The notes under the pieces are model-generated. The model was not told the origin of the DNA and ran no database searches. It saw only the letters and a program-made list of their open reading frames with translations. Made by a program: the position numbers and the translations under genes. Below, one piece after another: positions 9,424 through 21,100 of a stretch of DNA of 44,666 bases. Positions within the stretch are counted from its first letter, which is position 1. Each line of letters begins with the position of its first letter. This DNA comes from an uncultured Brachyspira sp. (GTDB lineage: Bacteria > Spirochaetota > Brachyspiria > Brachyspirales > Brachyspiraceae): NCBI RefSeq assembly GCF_944390595.1, contig NZ_CALXRN010000032.1, positions 1 to 44,666 of the forward strand. Direction: 5' to 3'.

Positions 9424-12400
9424 ATGAAGATAGTAAATTTTGTAGAATTTAAAATTTTGATTTTGATTTCTTTTGTACTATTTGCATGTGCATCAAGTCA
9501 AAAGAATTCGGACTATGTATTCAGCAGCAGACCATTTTTAAGAGAGTATAAAAGATATTCTCTTACATCCGGAGAGTCTAATCCGGCTTTGGATGCTGTA
9601 ATAGATAGAGAAGGTACTTGGATATATTATACAAGAGAAAATGCCGGAAATACTGACATTTTTGCAGTAGATTCGTATACTCTTGAAGATTACAGACTTA
9701 CTAGAAGTCCTGGTATAGATACTTCTGTTTCTATTGATGACAAATCTAAATATTTAGTATTCTCTTCTACTAGAGATGATGCTTTCGGAGATATTTATCT
9801 TTATAAACTAGTAAATATTTTTGGTGTAAGAACTTCAAAAAATAATTTAGAAAATTTAGAACAAAATATTGTAAGGCTTACAGATTATAAAGGTTATGAT
9901 GAAGACCCTGTAATTTCACATAAGGGAAATCTTATAGCTTTTGTATCAGATAGAGATGCTGGAACTAAAAAGTTATTTACCATGAGAGCTAATGGTAAAG
10001 AGTTAAAAAAACTTTCAGATATAGAGGCAAGTTCTCCGGCTTTTTCTTTTGATGATAGTAAAATAGCTTTTATAACTTCAAAAATAGGAGAGAAATATTC
10101 TCAGTTAGTTGTTTTAGATTTAAATGCTGACACTAATGCAGAAACAAATTTAACTATTCTTACTGATACTAAAACATTCAAATTTAACCCTACATTTTAT
10201 AATGATGATACAATAATATTTTTTGAAATAGAAAGAGATTCAGACAGAGACGGTAATTTAACTTATTATGATAAAAGACGTCTGATGTCATATTCTTTAT
10301 CAACTCATCAGTATTATGTATTGGATGAAGATACAAAATTGAGTACTTTTAATGTAGCGTATCCTTCCAGCTTAGTAGGTGCTTATGTTGTAAGTGAAGG
10401 ATCTACAAGTATAGTAACAATGGGTTCTACAAAAGAGTATTTTATAAAAGATGCTAATGCTAATACTATGTATAGCACATTTACCGAGCTTCCTTATGAA
10501 AGAAAACTTGATGTTATAGATAGATTCTCAGAATATTTTCCTTTTTATGATGATCAAAGCAGTGTAGCTAAAGCATATTTTAATATAATGATATCATCAT
10601 ATACAAATACAAATACTACCGAATATAATAAAGCAATAAAAGTATTAACAGATGAATATCAGGAAACTTTTGCGGGATTTTTAGCATCTAGGATAAATAG
10701 GAATTTTAATACTAATGATAATTGGCTTGATATAAAATATTATACTAATGAGTACTTTTTAACTAATAACAGCAGTGACGAGATTGTTAATTTTGTTTCT
10801 TGGGCTGGATATATATCAGCAAATGAAAAATATAAAGCTAATAATAGAAATGCAAGTACATTAACTATTTTAAGCAATATTATGACATTAAACAATCAAA
10901 AAGATTTATACATGCTTATAGCTAAGTTATATTCACGTTCTGCTGAAGGTAATGGCTATAAATATCATCTTAATGAAAATATTTATAATAATCCTTATAG
11001 AAGAAAAGATTTAATATTTTCTGAAAGGTTAGAGATAGCTAAAGATTTTATAAAAGATACAAAAATTCCTTATGATTCTATATTAACTAATGCACATCCT
11101 TATGCTCCATTATCAGTTGCAGCAAGACTAAAATATTTAGATAGTTTAATACTTTCAAGAAACTATAATGATGCTACAAATTTATTTAAACCTTATATTG
11201 AATCCAGAAATGATATAATGCATGCTTTAGGATATTATGCAAATGCTAAAGTTCTTTTGGCACAAAAAGATGATGGTTCTTATGCTTTGTTTAAGAATGC
11301 TTTAACTTCAGGAGGAAATAATTTCAATTTCACATCTGAAGCTAATGAATGTAAAATTATTTTAGCTAATTATTATAAGTCATTAGCAGATAGTGCGTAT
11401 AATGAAGGAAGATATGCTGTTGCTTATGATAATTATCAGGAAGTATTAAAATATAATCCTAATGATGCTTCTTCATCATCAAAATTAATAGAAAGCGGAC
11501 TTAGAGCATATAGTACTATAGATTCTCTTGAAAAGACTATTGCCGAAAGAGAAAAAAATATCATATCTACAAGGTATTCGGATCATGAAGCAAATGCTGA
11601 GCTTGCTAATGCCTATTATTATTTAGCTAATAGATATTATTCTATGGCTATAGGAAAACAATATAGTCCTGATAGATACGTTTTAAGTGAGAAGAAAAGA
11701 GAAGATGGTTTTTATTTGTATTTGAACAAGTCTTTTAATGCTATAGTTGATAAGGCTAAATCATATATTGATTTTGCAATATTCTTATATCCGGATAATG
11801 AAGATTATTATATAAAAAAAGCGGAGATGCTGACATTTGCACAAGCATTGAAAATGCAGGTTTTACAGGATCAGAAAACATATAAGAGTGTAATAGAACT
11901 TGTACCGGCATATAAAGATGATGCTGTGACTAATGATAAATATATGGGTTATAACATGCTGGCATTTCAAACCGCTAATTTAGATTCTGAAATAATAGAT
12001 TCTCTTATAATGGCTAAAAGTAAGGTTAGAACTAAGCCTAATGTGGTTTCTCTAATGCTTGCTAACTCATATTTAATAAACGGCAGATATTCGGATGCTG
12101 CTAATGAATATAAAGAGGCAGAAAAATTAATTAGACAAGCTGGAAGCGATAAAAGTATGGCTTGGTATCATTTCTTCCATGGTTATTCGCTTTGGATGAA
12201 TAATGATGTAAATGGAGCTTATAAAGAATATGAATTGGCACGTAAATTATTTGAAAAATTGGGTGATAAAGAGTCTGTTTATAAAATAGTAGGATATACT
12301 TCAATAGCAGCAATAGAGCAGGAAGATTATAAAAAAGCTGTAGAATCCCTATTAGAGAGAGATAAGCTTACACAAAACGATGTTGATAAAAATGAACTTA

Positions 12401-15400
12401 ATCAGCTATTGCTTGCGGCATGTTATTTAAAATTAGAAGATTATAATAATGCATTAATGTATTGTGATAATGTAAAAGCTAAAATTGATAGTTTAGATTC
12501 TTCTTTATATACTCCTAATTATTTGAGTATAACTTTTTATGGTGCTAATATTAATATAATAAATTTGGGTTTGGCATCTTTAGGAGGATATATACCTGGA
12601 GAGCCTTTGAATGTTGATAAACAGCAGATGCTTTATTCTATATACCAGGAATTGTATGAGAAGATGGGCAGATATTCTGAAGCAAGAGAGGCTTTATCTT
12701 CTTATAGAAATTATATTATTAAAGATAAGCCTAAAAAATCTATTCAGCCTTTGATGCTCGCTACATATTACAATAATGAAGGTTATTTATATTATCAGCA
12801 GGGTGAACAGTCAAATTCTATTATGTCTTTCAAGGCTTCTATAGAAGAGTATAAAAAAACTTTGGATGAAAAAACACTTGCAAATAATCCTAGTCTGCAG
12901 TATCAAAATGCTGAAAATGATGCTAAGAATTATCTTAGTTTATCATCTTTATATTTAAGATATTTATCAGAAAATGATTTAACTTCTATTAGAAGAGAAT
13001 TTTTTATAGAGCTTTTTAATACTACAAAAACTCTTCAAATATTGTCAACTAATAATGCTGTAAGTACAAAAGATAGATTATTGTTATATTCTCATATAGC
13101 AGCATTTAAATATATAATGGCATTTAAACTTACAGCGGATAATAGTATAGAATATAATAGAAAGAGAAATGATGATCCTACAGATATGACAGATTATGAC
13201 ATAAATATACAAAGATTATCAATGCTTAAAGATGCAATTGACAGATATAAATATATTCTTTCCTCAAACTCTAATTTTCCTGTTGATTTGAAAACAGAAA
13301 TAATAATAAGATATAATTTAGCAAAGGCCTATGAGCTTGCGGGTTATATTGAAGAGGCAGCAAGAGAATATATGTCAGCATTCTCAAAGGCACAGGTTTC
13401 TGCTTTTGCTGTTGAAGAAATAGCTATTCTTACGACATTGATTGATTTTAGCTCTAAATATAGAGACAGATATCCTGATAGTTTAGATTATCCTGTGCAG
13501 TATGTATTTAGAATACTTCAAAGAATTAGAGAAAGCGTATTCATGATAACTTTTGTTGAAGGAAATAATTTTATATTAAGACAAGCAAAATATAAAGTTA
13601 TAGAATTCCTTCAGGATAAATATCCGGATGCAAGTTTGAACATACTTGCTATGTTTGACGCTATTGATATGAGAAGAAAGTTTTTGGATAGAAGACTTTA
13701 TACATTAGGAGAGAATAATTATTATTTAAGAGAATACTATAAACTTTATGAAAAAGCTCTTTATTCATATCAAAGATATTTAAATGCTGTTGCAACTCCT
13801 TATGATAGTAAAACAGAGTCAGCAATGCTCAAAGAAATTTTGAATTATGAAAAAGAGGCTGTATCACAATTTTCCGGTACTCCTATAGAATCAATAGTTA
13901 TATGCGATGTTAAGCCTGAAGATATTGATAGATCTATGCGTAAAGATGAAACTCTAATTTGGGATACTTATTTAGGATATAGATTTGTAAGAGAAAATGG
14001 AAAAACTTCATTCTATATACAAAGCAATGCTATGCCTAAGACAAAAAATTATGTTACTCATATAGGATTCAGACCTATCAGTATAAGCAATAGAAATATT
14101 TTTGTAAGGGAGCTTTATGATTCTACAGAGTATATGCTTCCTCCTAAAACTGCATATATAGATACTAAATTAATTTCGTTCTTTAGAACGGGAAGAAATG
14201 CTGAAAAAGAAATAAATACTATGAGTATGTCAAGCAATACTAACTCTACAAATAATACTTATAGTTATAATACTAATAATTTAGCTATGAATGTAGCCTA
14301 TAATAGTGATACTAATACTATATCCTCAAATGATTCTGTATCTACGAATAGAAGGAGAAGAAGAGGTAATTTTAAATTTATAGAACTTAAAGATATAGTT
14401 ACAAATTCTTATGTTCCTTTAGTTGTTGATATAACAGGTGCAAGTGCTTCTGATATATCAAATGTTATGAGTAAAAATCTTTATATTGTATACAGCGATA
14501 AGGAAACATTTGATAAAAATAGAAGAGTTTTGAGAAATATTAATAATATAGCTTTAGTTGTTGGTAATAGCGGCAAAGATTCTAGAATGATGTTCTATAC
14601 AAATTATTTTAGAAGATTATCAACTAATTCATTAGAAGAAACAATGAAAGGATATGATAATAATTTATTTACTATATATGGCAAGCCGGATTACAGTATG
14701 TCATCATTATCTAATGCAGCTTATGAATTTAAGACAAGACTTTATACATCTTATGATAATAATGCTAATCCTTCTATTTCTATGATGTCAAATGTTATAG
14801 CATATTCTCAAAGTGATGATGAGAAAATGTTTAATTATGCTAAGATTGTTGAAGACAGATATAATGCAAAAGATACAAACACAGCATACATATTTTCTGA
14901 AGAAGGATATAAATTCTTTGCTAGTTCATATAGTAATATAAGTGATTCAAATGCTTATAAATTTATTAAATCAATGCTTCCTGTTTATAGAAGAATGGGA
15001 GAGGAAGGTGCTGTTAAAGGAGCAAACAGAGCATTGCATTTTATATATTTATATACTAATAATAATTATGATTTGATTGATGAATATTTTACTCCTAGAA
15101 CTTTATCAAGATTCTTGAAAGCCAGAGACGATGCAAAAGAGAATGTAAGATATTTAAATTATATAGCAAATAAAGTTGATGGAGATAATAAAGATAAAAT
15201 TCTTGAAGTTGCAGTTCTATATGATTTAATATATGCTAAGACACCTATTGATACGGTAACTAATTTATTGAGCAGAATGAAAAATACTAATGAAATATTA
15301 ACTGTTGCAAATACAATATTAGATAATCAAGTTAGTAATGAAAATGATATATTCAGAACAATGAATTATATTTATGGAAATCAATATATATTTGAAACAG

Positions 15401-16353
15401 AAACTGTATCATCCTTTGCCGATAGATTCTATTCATTATATAAAACTAATTCGGCCTATATATACGGTCTATTAAATAAAATAAGAGTTCCTGGGAGTGA
15501 CTTTAATAATAATATAGAAAATGCTTATGAAATATTTTCTAATGAGAATACTAATACAATGTTTATATTCTATGCCTATGAGAATAATAAATATGTTGCT
15601 TATAGTTATGTTGTAGGCGATTCTGAAGTCAAGAAAGCTAATTTAATTGATATGAAAAAATTAGGCAGCTATTTAGAAAGCTTTACTAATGCTTCAAAAG
15701 CAAGGGATAGAAGAAATGCATTAAAATCTATTGAGGGCGGAATGCTGTCATCAGATATAATTAAAGATTCTCAAAGGGTAGAGAGAATTTATATAACAGG
15801 TTCTTATGCAAATTTATTTACTGTTCCTTTTGCATATTTGAATGCTTTTAAAAACAATGATGTAATAAAAATAAGAGAGTTTAAATATTCTCCTAGCTAT
15901 ATTTTAAATATTGGAAACCCTACTGTTAAATTGAATGTTGGAACTAATTTCTATACTTCATTAGAAACAGCAGCAGTTAAATCCTTTAACAAACCTAAAG
16001 GAAATATTGCATTAACTCATTATATAGGTATAGATACTAATAGAAATAAGCCTTTTAATGATATGGATTTATTCTTATCTCCTGCTAGAAATGCAGATAT
16101 TTTTGGATATTTAAGAGCAAGAAGTGAAACTAAACTTATGTTTACTTACACAACCAATAGTTCAGGCGATTATTATACAGTTATGAAATATCTATATAAT
16201 AACTTTGGAGATGGAATAATAGATGCTTATAGATTTATAAAAACTAATAGAGTTCCTATTAATACTATAAATACAGGCGATAGAAATATCCTTTATGTGG
16301 CTAATTATTCCTTATTTGATTATATATTGCCCGGAATTCCAAGAGATAAATAA
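9424..16353 (+). CDS. Giant lipoprotein: TolB-like propeller, TPR-like repeats, CHAT-like regions
   Basis: The 2,309-residue product begins with a lipoprotein signal ending LFAC (Cys 22), so it should be anchored by lipid in the periplasm or outer membrane. Residues about 50-330 contain repeats such as GTWIYYTRENAGNTDIFAV and LIAFVSDRDAGTKKLFTM, the PD40/TolB propeller pattern. A long helical region (about 390-1480) has TPR-like units, for example NEGRYAVAYDNYQEVLKYNPND. Residues about 1485-1750 and 2035-2309 each resemble a CHAT domain: an entry segment (DETLIWDTYLGYRF; NTMFIFYAYENNKYVAYSYV), an IYITGSYANLFTVPFAYL-like strand in the second, and end segments. The cysteine expected in the SACxT motif is absent (VVDITGAS; FTYTTNSSG), so they look non-proteolytic. 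An Asn/Ser/Thr-rich linker lies near 1592-1650. The domain calls beyond propeller and TPR are inference. Confidence 0.8.
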   Translation: MKIVNFVEFKILILISFVLFACASSQKNSDYVFSSRPFLREYKRYSLTSGESNPALDAVIDREGTWIYYTRENAGNTDIFAVDSYTLEDYRLTRSPGIDTSVSIDDKSKYLVFSSTRDDAFGDIYLYKLVNIFGVRTSKNNLENLEQNIVRLTDYKGYDEDPVISHKGNLIAFVSDRDAGTKKLFTMRANGKELKKLSDIEASSPAFSFDDSKIAFITSKIGEKYSQLVVLDLNADTNAETNLTILTDTKTFKFNPTFYNDDTIIFFEIERDSDRDGNLTYYDKRRLMSYSLSTHQYYVLDEDTKLSTFNVAYPSSLVGAYVVSEGSTSIVTMGSTKEYFIKDANANTMYSTFTELPYERKLDVIDRFSEYFPFYDDQSSVAKAYFNIMISSYTNTNTTEYNKAIKVLTDEYQETFAGFLASRINRNFNTNDNWLDIKYYTNEYFLTNNSSDEIVNFVSWAGYISANEKYKANNRNASTLTILSNIMTLNNQKDLYMLIAKLYSRSAEGNGYKYHLNENIYNNPYRRKDLIFSERLEIAKDFIKDTKIPYDSILTNAHPYAPLSVAARLKYLDSLILSRNYNDATNLFKPYIESRNDIMHALGYYANAKVLLAQKDDGSYALFKNALTSGGNNFNFTSEANECKIILANYYKSLADSAYNEGRYAVAYDNYQEVLKYNPNDASSSSKLIESGLRAYSTIDSLEKTIAEREKNIISTRYSDHEANAELANAYYYLANRYYSMAIGKQYSPDRYVLSEKKREDGFYLYLNKSFNAIVDKAKSYIDFAIFLYPDNEDYYIKKAEMLTFAQALKMQVLQDQKTYKSVIELVPAYKDDAVTNDKYMGYNMLAFQTANLDSEIIDSLIMAKSKVRTKPNVVSLMLANSYLINGRYSDAANEYKEAEKLIRQAGSDKSMAWYHFFHGYSLWMNNDVNGAYKEYELARKLFEKLGDKESVYKIVGYTSIAAIEQEDYKKAVESLLERDKLTQNDVDKNELNQLLLAACYLKLEDYNNALMYCDNVKAKIDSLDSSLYTPNYLSITFYGANINIINLGLASLGGYIPGEPLNVDKQQMLYSIYQELYEKMGRYSEAREALSSYRNYIIKDKPKKSIQPLMLATYYNNEGYLYYQQGEQSNSIMSFKASIEEYKKTLDEKTLANNPSLQYQNAENDAKNYLSLSSLYLRYLSENDLTSIRREFFIELFNTTKTLQILSTNNAVSTKDRLLLYSHIAAFKYIMAFKLTADNSIEYNRKRNDDPTDMTDYDINIQRLSMLKDAIDRYKYILSSNSNFPVDLKTEIIIRYNLAKAYELAGYIEEAAREYMSAFSKAQVSAFAVEEIAILTTLIDFSSKYRDRYPDSLDYPVQYVFRILQRIRESVFMITFVEGNNFILRQAKYKVIEFLQDKYPDASLNILAMFDAIDMRRKFLDRRLYTLGENNYYLREYYKLYEKALYSYQRYLNAVATPYDSKTESAMLKEILNYEKEAVSQFSGTPIESIVICDVKPEDIDRSMRKDETLIWDTYLGYRFVRENGKTSFYIQSNAMPKTKNYVTHIGFRPISISNRNIFVRELYDSTEYMLPPKTAYIDTKLISFFRTGRNAEKEINTMSMSSNTNSTNNTYSYNTNNLAMNVAYNSDTNTISSNDSVSTNRRRRRGNFKFIELKDIVTNSYVPLVVDITGASASDISNVMSKNLYIVYSDKETFDKNRRVLRNINNIALVVGNSGKDSRMMFYTNYFRRLSTNSLEETMKGYDNNLFTIYGKPDYSMSSLSNAAYEFKTRLYTSYDNNANPSISMMSNVIAYSQSDDEKMFNYAKIVEDRYNAKDTNTAYIFSEEGYKFFASSYSNISDSNAYKFIKSMLPVYRRMGEEGAVKGANRALHFIYLYTNNNYDLIDEYFTPRTLSRFLKARDDAKENVRYLNYIANKVDGDNKDKILEVAVLYDLIYAKTPIDTVTNLLSRMKNTNEILTVANTILDNQVSNENDIFRTMNYIYGNQYIFETETVSSFADRFYSLYKTNSAYIYGLLNKIRVPGSDFNNNIENAYEIFSNENTNTMFIFYAYENNKYVAYSYVVGDSEVKKANLIDMKKLGSYLESFTNASKARDRRNALKSIEGGMLSSDIIKDSQRVERIYITGSYANLFTVPFAYLNAFKNNDVIKIREFKYSPSYILNIGNPTVKLNVGTNFYTSLETAAVKSFNKPKGNIALTHYIGIDTNRNKPFNDMDLFLSPARNADIFGYLRARSETKLMFTYTTNSSGDYYTVMKYLYNNFGDGIIDAYRFIKTNRVPINTINTGDRNILYVANYSLFDYILPGIPRDK

Positions 16354-16396
16354 TTTTTACATTGTGTATTTTTTAGTAAAAATTATTTACTTTTTC

Positions 16397-16425
16397 TTGA
16401 CATTTTGTTTACAATATATTATAAT
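16397..16425 (+). promoter_or_regulatory. Consensus promoter of the outer-membrane barrel gene
   Basis: TTGACA (16397-16402), 17 bp, TATAAT (16420-16425): both boxes match the sigma-70 consensus fully. It lies 31 bases before the start at 16457. Confidence 0.88.
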
Positions 16426-16456
16426 ATAAGTATAACAAATGAATACGGGGGATATT

Positions 16457-17182
16457 ATGAAAAAGATATCTATTATAATCAGTATAATTTTTTTAACCCA
16501 AATATCAAATCTTTTTGCAGATTTTAATGCAGGAATAGGTTTTTATATACCGCTTGGGGCATCTATTTCACAGAGCTATCAGGATTATAGATTAGGAGTT
16601 AATAATAATGACGGCAAATTAACATCAGGTGCCGGCTTTGAATGGGGTATAGGAATAACACCTGGTATTTATTCTGGGTTTGATGATTATATGGGGTTTT
16701 CTGTAGCATTAGATATAGCTTATCATAGAGATGTTTATTCATATAAAGAAAGTAAAGCAGCAGGTACTGGAGGAGCATATCAGTCAGTTAATACATCATA
16801 TTATTTTGATAGCTTGGTTATCGGTATTTTGCCTAAATTTAATATAGCTAACTTTTTTATAGGAATAGGTGCTGGAGTAAAAATTCCATTGGCAGGCGGA
16901 GAGTCTACGCAAAATTATAATACTACATATAGTCAATTTGAAAATGCTAATTATTATTATAATTTAAGTGCTTTAAAAGGCAAATATTCTAGTTCTGTAA
17001 TACCGTATATTAAACTTACTTTAGATTATTTATTCTTCTTTAGCGATGATACTGCTATGGGCATTGGATTTTATGCTGGATATGATTTCGGACCAAAAAT
17101 TAATGACTCAAGATTTACTAAAAATGATTTAGGAGCTGTTGATTTAGGAGGTCAAATAAGTTTCTATTTTGTTGATAATTAA
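16457..17182 (+). CDS. Outer-membrane beta-barrel protein (copy A)
   Basis: The 241-residue protein has a signal peptide (MKKISIIISIIFLTQISNLFA) followed by alternating aromatic and glycine-rich strands ending in an aromatic residue near the C-terminus (ISFYFVDN), as in small outer-membrane barrels. Segments such as DSLVIGILPKFNIANFFIGIGAGVKIP and SSSVIPYIKLTLDYLF are shared with the two genes at 27186 and 27905, so the three form one family. The function is unknown; a porin or adhesin role is possible. I chose the ATG at 16457 because GGGGG at 16447-16451 lies just before it. An upstream in-frame ATG at 16439 would put that site inside the gene. It has its own strong promoter and terminator. 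Confidence 0.85.
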   Translation: MKKISIIISIIFLTQISNLFADFNAGIGFYIPLGASISQSYQDYRLGVNNNDGKLTSGAGFEWGIGITPGIYSGFDDYMGFSVALDIAYHRDVYSYKESKAAGTGGAYQSVNTSYYFDSLVIGILPKFNIANFFIGIGAGVKIPLAGGESTQNYNTTYSQFENANYYYNLSALKGKYSSSVIPYIKLTLDYLFFFSDDTAMGIGFYAGYDFGPKINDSRFTKNDLGAVDLGGQISFYFVDN

Positions 17183-17206
17183 TTGTTTTTAAGTTTGATT
17201 AACGCG

Positions 17207-17239
17207 ATGGCAGGCTTAAATTTAGGTCTGTCATTTTTT
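17207..17239 (+). terminator. Terminator after the barrel gene
   Basis: A long imperfect hairpin spans 17207-17234 (ATGGCAGGC pairing with GGTCTGTCAT through several G-T pairs) and leads into TTTTTT. Confidence 0.85.
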
Positions 17240-17325
17240 ATTAAGTTGACATAATTTTTTCTATTGCTTTTTTAAAACTATCCGAGAATTATTATAGTAT
17301 TATGTAAACAAAACGGGGTAGTTTA

Positions 17326-18135
17326 ATGATTAAAGCGATAATTTTAGGTTTGGTGCAGGCTATAACTGAATTTTTACCAGTATCAAGTTCCGGACATCTA
17401 AGAATAATTGAGCATTTTCTTAATTTTCATGCAGAGAATATATTATCATTCGAGGTAGCACTTCATTTTGGAACTTTCTTAGCTACTTGTTTTATATTTC
17501 ATAAAGATATTATAAAAGCTATAACAGGTTTTTTTACAGGCTTAAAAGATGTTAAAAATTCTAGTAAAAATGATGAAGGATTTAGAACATCGCTTATGGT
17601 TATTATAGCATCTATTCCGGTTGCTATAGTTGGTCTTCTTTTAGAAAAGTATTTAAGCAATTTAGAATTACAAAGGATAGGACTTAATCTTATAATAACA
17701 GGATGTATACTTCTTTTAACTAGAAAATTGGATAAAAATACTTACAGTAATGATTTAAAAAATATATTTACAATGACATATTATAATGCATTTGTAATAG
17801 GTTTAGCACAGGCTGTTGCAGTTTTTCCTGGTATTTCAAGATCTGGAATGACTATAAGTGCGGCTTTATTTTTAGGATTAAACAGAGATTTGGCTGGGAG
17901 ATTTTCATTTTTAATATCTCTTCCTGCTATATTTGGAGCTTTGCTTCTTTCTATAAAGGATATTGCTGATTTTAACCTTACTTATGCTTTAGTAGGATTT
18001 ATTACAGCATTTGTATTTGGTATTATAGCATTGAAGTTTTTACTTGTATTTTTGAAGAAAGGTAAGCTTTTCTGTTTTGGTTTTTACTGCATGATAGTAG
18101 GAATAGCTGTTTTTCTATACTTTATAAAAGTGTGA
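17326..18135 (+). CDS. uppP: Undecaprenyl-diphosphatase (UppP/BacA)
   Basis: UppP removes a phosphate from undecaprenyl diphosphate, recycling the lipid carrier for peptidoglycan and other surface polymers. It is an inner-membrane enzyme with its active site facing the periplasm. The 269-residue length is normal. The two catalytic signatures are present: EFLPVSSSGH at residues 15-24 and PGISRSGMT near residue 168. Several hydrophobic helices follow. A GGGG-type ribosome site precedes the ATG. ftsK follows after 21 bases, so envelope precursor recycling and division genes may share a transcript. Confidence 0.96.
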   Translation: MIKAIILGLVQAITEFLPVSSSGHLRIIEHFLNFHAENILSFEVALHFGTFLATCFIFHKDIIKAITGFFTGLKDVKNSSKNDEGFRTSLMVIIASIPVAIVGLLLEKYLSNLELQRIGLNLIITGCILLLTRKLDKNTYSNDLKNIFTMTYYNAFVIGLAQAVAVFPGISRSGMTISAALFLGLNRDLAGRFSFLISLPAIFGALLLSIKDIADFNLTYALVGFITAFVFGIIALKFLLVFLKKGKLFCFGFYCMIVGIAVFLYFIKV

Positions 18136-18156
18136 TTTAGGTATTGGAGTTTTATT

Positions 18157-21100
18157 ATGGGATTATTTAAAAGAAAATTAGCAATACAAAAAAGAGCTGA
18201 AGAAAAAGGAACAGAAAATAAATCTTTTGAAGAAGAATATGAAAATAGAAATATATTTTTTGATATAGTTGGTTTTTTATGCCTCTTATTTGCTGGAATA
18301 CTTCTTCTTTCATATTTGAGTATGAATATGGAGGATTTAAACTCTGGAAAAGATATAACAAATTTATTAGGAATATTCGGAGCTTATATATCTTCTTATT
18401 CTTTTTTAGCATTTGGTTTTTCATCATATATAATACCGGCATTTTTTATATATGCGGGTGTTAATATTATATTAAAAAACTCTACTGATAAGGTGCTTAT
18501 ATCTGCATTGTCATCATCTATATTAATGATACTTCTTAGTGTATTATTGAATATATTTTTAGGAGATTTAGATTTCTATAATAAAGGCGGCATGATGGGA
18601 GAGTTTATTGGAGGCTCTTTGGTATCTATATTTGGGAAAACAGGTGCCTTTATGATAGTTATATCAGCATTATTAATAACTGCTATAGTATTTACTAAAG
18701 TTTCTATAATGGATTTGGTAAATTATTTTAGAAATATGATTAGAAATGTTGATTTAGAAAAAATAAAAGATATAGAGAAAAAAGTTGTTAATGGAATAAA
18801 AGATTTAGAAATGAAAAATACTAAAACTAAAGAAAACAATAATATAGAAAATAATAATGATGGAAAGTTTTATACAAAAGATTATTTGCCTTTATTTTAT
18901 ACTAAAGAGGTAAGCGAATTAGAGTTTAAAACTACACCTTTTATAGAAAAAAAAGATTTAAATTATTATGGTTTTGATGAGAAGAAATATAGAGAAGATT
19001 TATCTAAAAAAAGCAGTATTATGAATGATTTTTTTAATAAAAATGATTCAGAAAATAGAGAAATAGATAATATAGTATCAAATTTAAAAAATAGTCATTT
19101 TACCGGTATCAATGTAAATATAATGGAAACTAAAGAGGAAGATTTGGGATTAACTTTAGCAGAAACTGTATTTGGAAGAGAACGAGTACATAATAGTAGT
19201 TATAATACGCAGGTATATGAAAGTTCTATGGAAAAGGAAGACAATTTTTATAGAGATTATTATAATGACTTTATAAATAAAAAAAAAAATGAAGATGTAG
19301 AAGAGTATATTGGGGAACTTGATTATAATATAAATTATTTAAGAAAGTCTGATTTTAAAAGAGCCGCCTATGAAGACTCTGTTGATAATTATGCAAAATA
19401 TAATGTAGGGGAAAAATATATAAAATATAAATATCCTGAAGAAGAAAGTTTTGAAATTGAAAGAATTGCTGAAGCTAAAGAAGATGAGAAAGAAGAAGAT
19501 AATCAATATATAATAAATGAATCATACGAATTAAATAAAAATAATAAATTATATGAAGATGAAAAAATAATAGAAGAAAATAAAAAAGAAGAATATGTTT
19601 CTGCATATAATAAAGCACCTGAAATAAATAAAAAGAAGAGAGAAGCTTTTGAATTTGGTATGGGTTATGCTTCAAAAAGAGAATATAACAGAGCAGATCA
19701 TATACCAAATTATAATCATTATACTGACAGTAAAATAGATGAATTTGATTTAGATGAAGAAGAGCTTTATCATGCTAATGATGAGGATATTGAAGATACT
19801 AGAATTAATTATGAAACTGATAATTATATAATAGATGATGATATGTATTCAGAATATTTGAATAATTTACAAGAGCATAATAAATTAGAAAACATTGCCA
19901 ATATAGATAGAAATGCAGAAAGATATGAATCAGAAATCATAAAGGAATCAGAAGAAGTAAAAAATATAGAGCCAGCAGAAAAAAGCGAAGAAGTAAAAGA
20001 GATAGAAGAAGTAAAGGATATAGAAGAAACAAAAAAAACAGAAGAAATAAATAATTCTGCAGAAGAAGCATCAGGTTTCATAAATATGGAATCTCAAAAG
20101 ACTGTTGATACATTGCAAAAACCTAAAAAAGTTATAATTGGAACTAAAAGTATCAAAAATATGGATACAGAACGCATACAATCTAATTTTGATACTAAAT
20201 ATGTTGATAAACATTATAAGCACCCTCCATTTGATTTATTGAATAGATCCATACCTGTAAATGACGGTGCTATGATGGAGTCTATTAAACAGACAGCAAT
20301 GCAGCTTGAGCATACTTTATTAGACTTTAATATTGAAGCAAAAGTAACAGGAGTATCAAGAGGACCTGTTATTACTAGATATGAACTTGAAATTGCATCT
20401 GGTATTAGAGTTTCAAAAATTTCTAACCTTACAGATAATATTGCATTGGCTTTAGCATCTGAAAGTGTAAGGATAATTGCTCCTATACCTGGCCGTTCTG
20501 TTATAGGAATAGAGATACCTAATAAAGTTAGAAATGCAGTTTTCTTAAGAGATGTTTTAGAGAGTACTGATTTTAGACAATCTAAACTTGATATACCATT
20601 TGTACTTGGAAAAGGTATTTACGGAAATAATGTTGTATCCGATATGTCAGAAGCTCCTCACTTATTGGTTGCTGGTACTACAGGTTCCGGTAAAAGTGTT
20701 TGCTTATCTACAATAATACTTTCACTTTTATATAAATTCAGACCGGATGAACTTAAATTTATATTTGTTGATAAAAAGAGAGTAGAGCTTTCTATTTATA
20801 ACGGTATACCTCATTTGATGTCGCCTGTAGTTTCTGATGAGAAGAAAGCTACTATAGTATTAAGATATATTGTAGATATAATGGAAAAGAGATATGAGAG
20901 AATGGAAAGATTCTTCGTTAGAAATGTTAAAACCTATAATGAAAAGGTAAGACAATTACTTAAAGAAGGTGAAACAGAATTTAACGGAGAGCCTTTAGAA
21001 TTATTTCCATATATAGTTCTTGTAATAGACGAGCTTCATAACTTGATGGTTGTTGCTTCAAAAGAGGTAGAAGATTTAATATCACGTTTGGCTGGTATGA

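Noticed and set aside
18167-18442. Minus-strand frames of 60-90 codons inside ftsK and other large genes
   Set aside because: They lie opposite well-supported genes and have no ribosome sites or recognisable residues.
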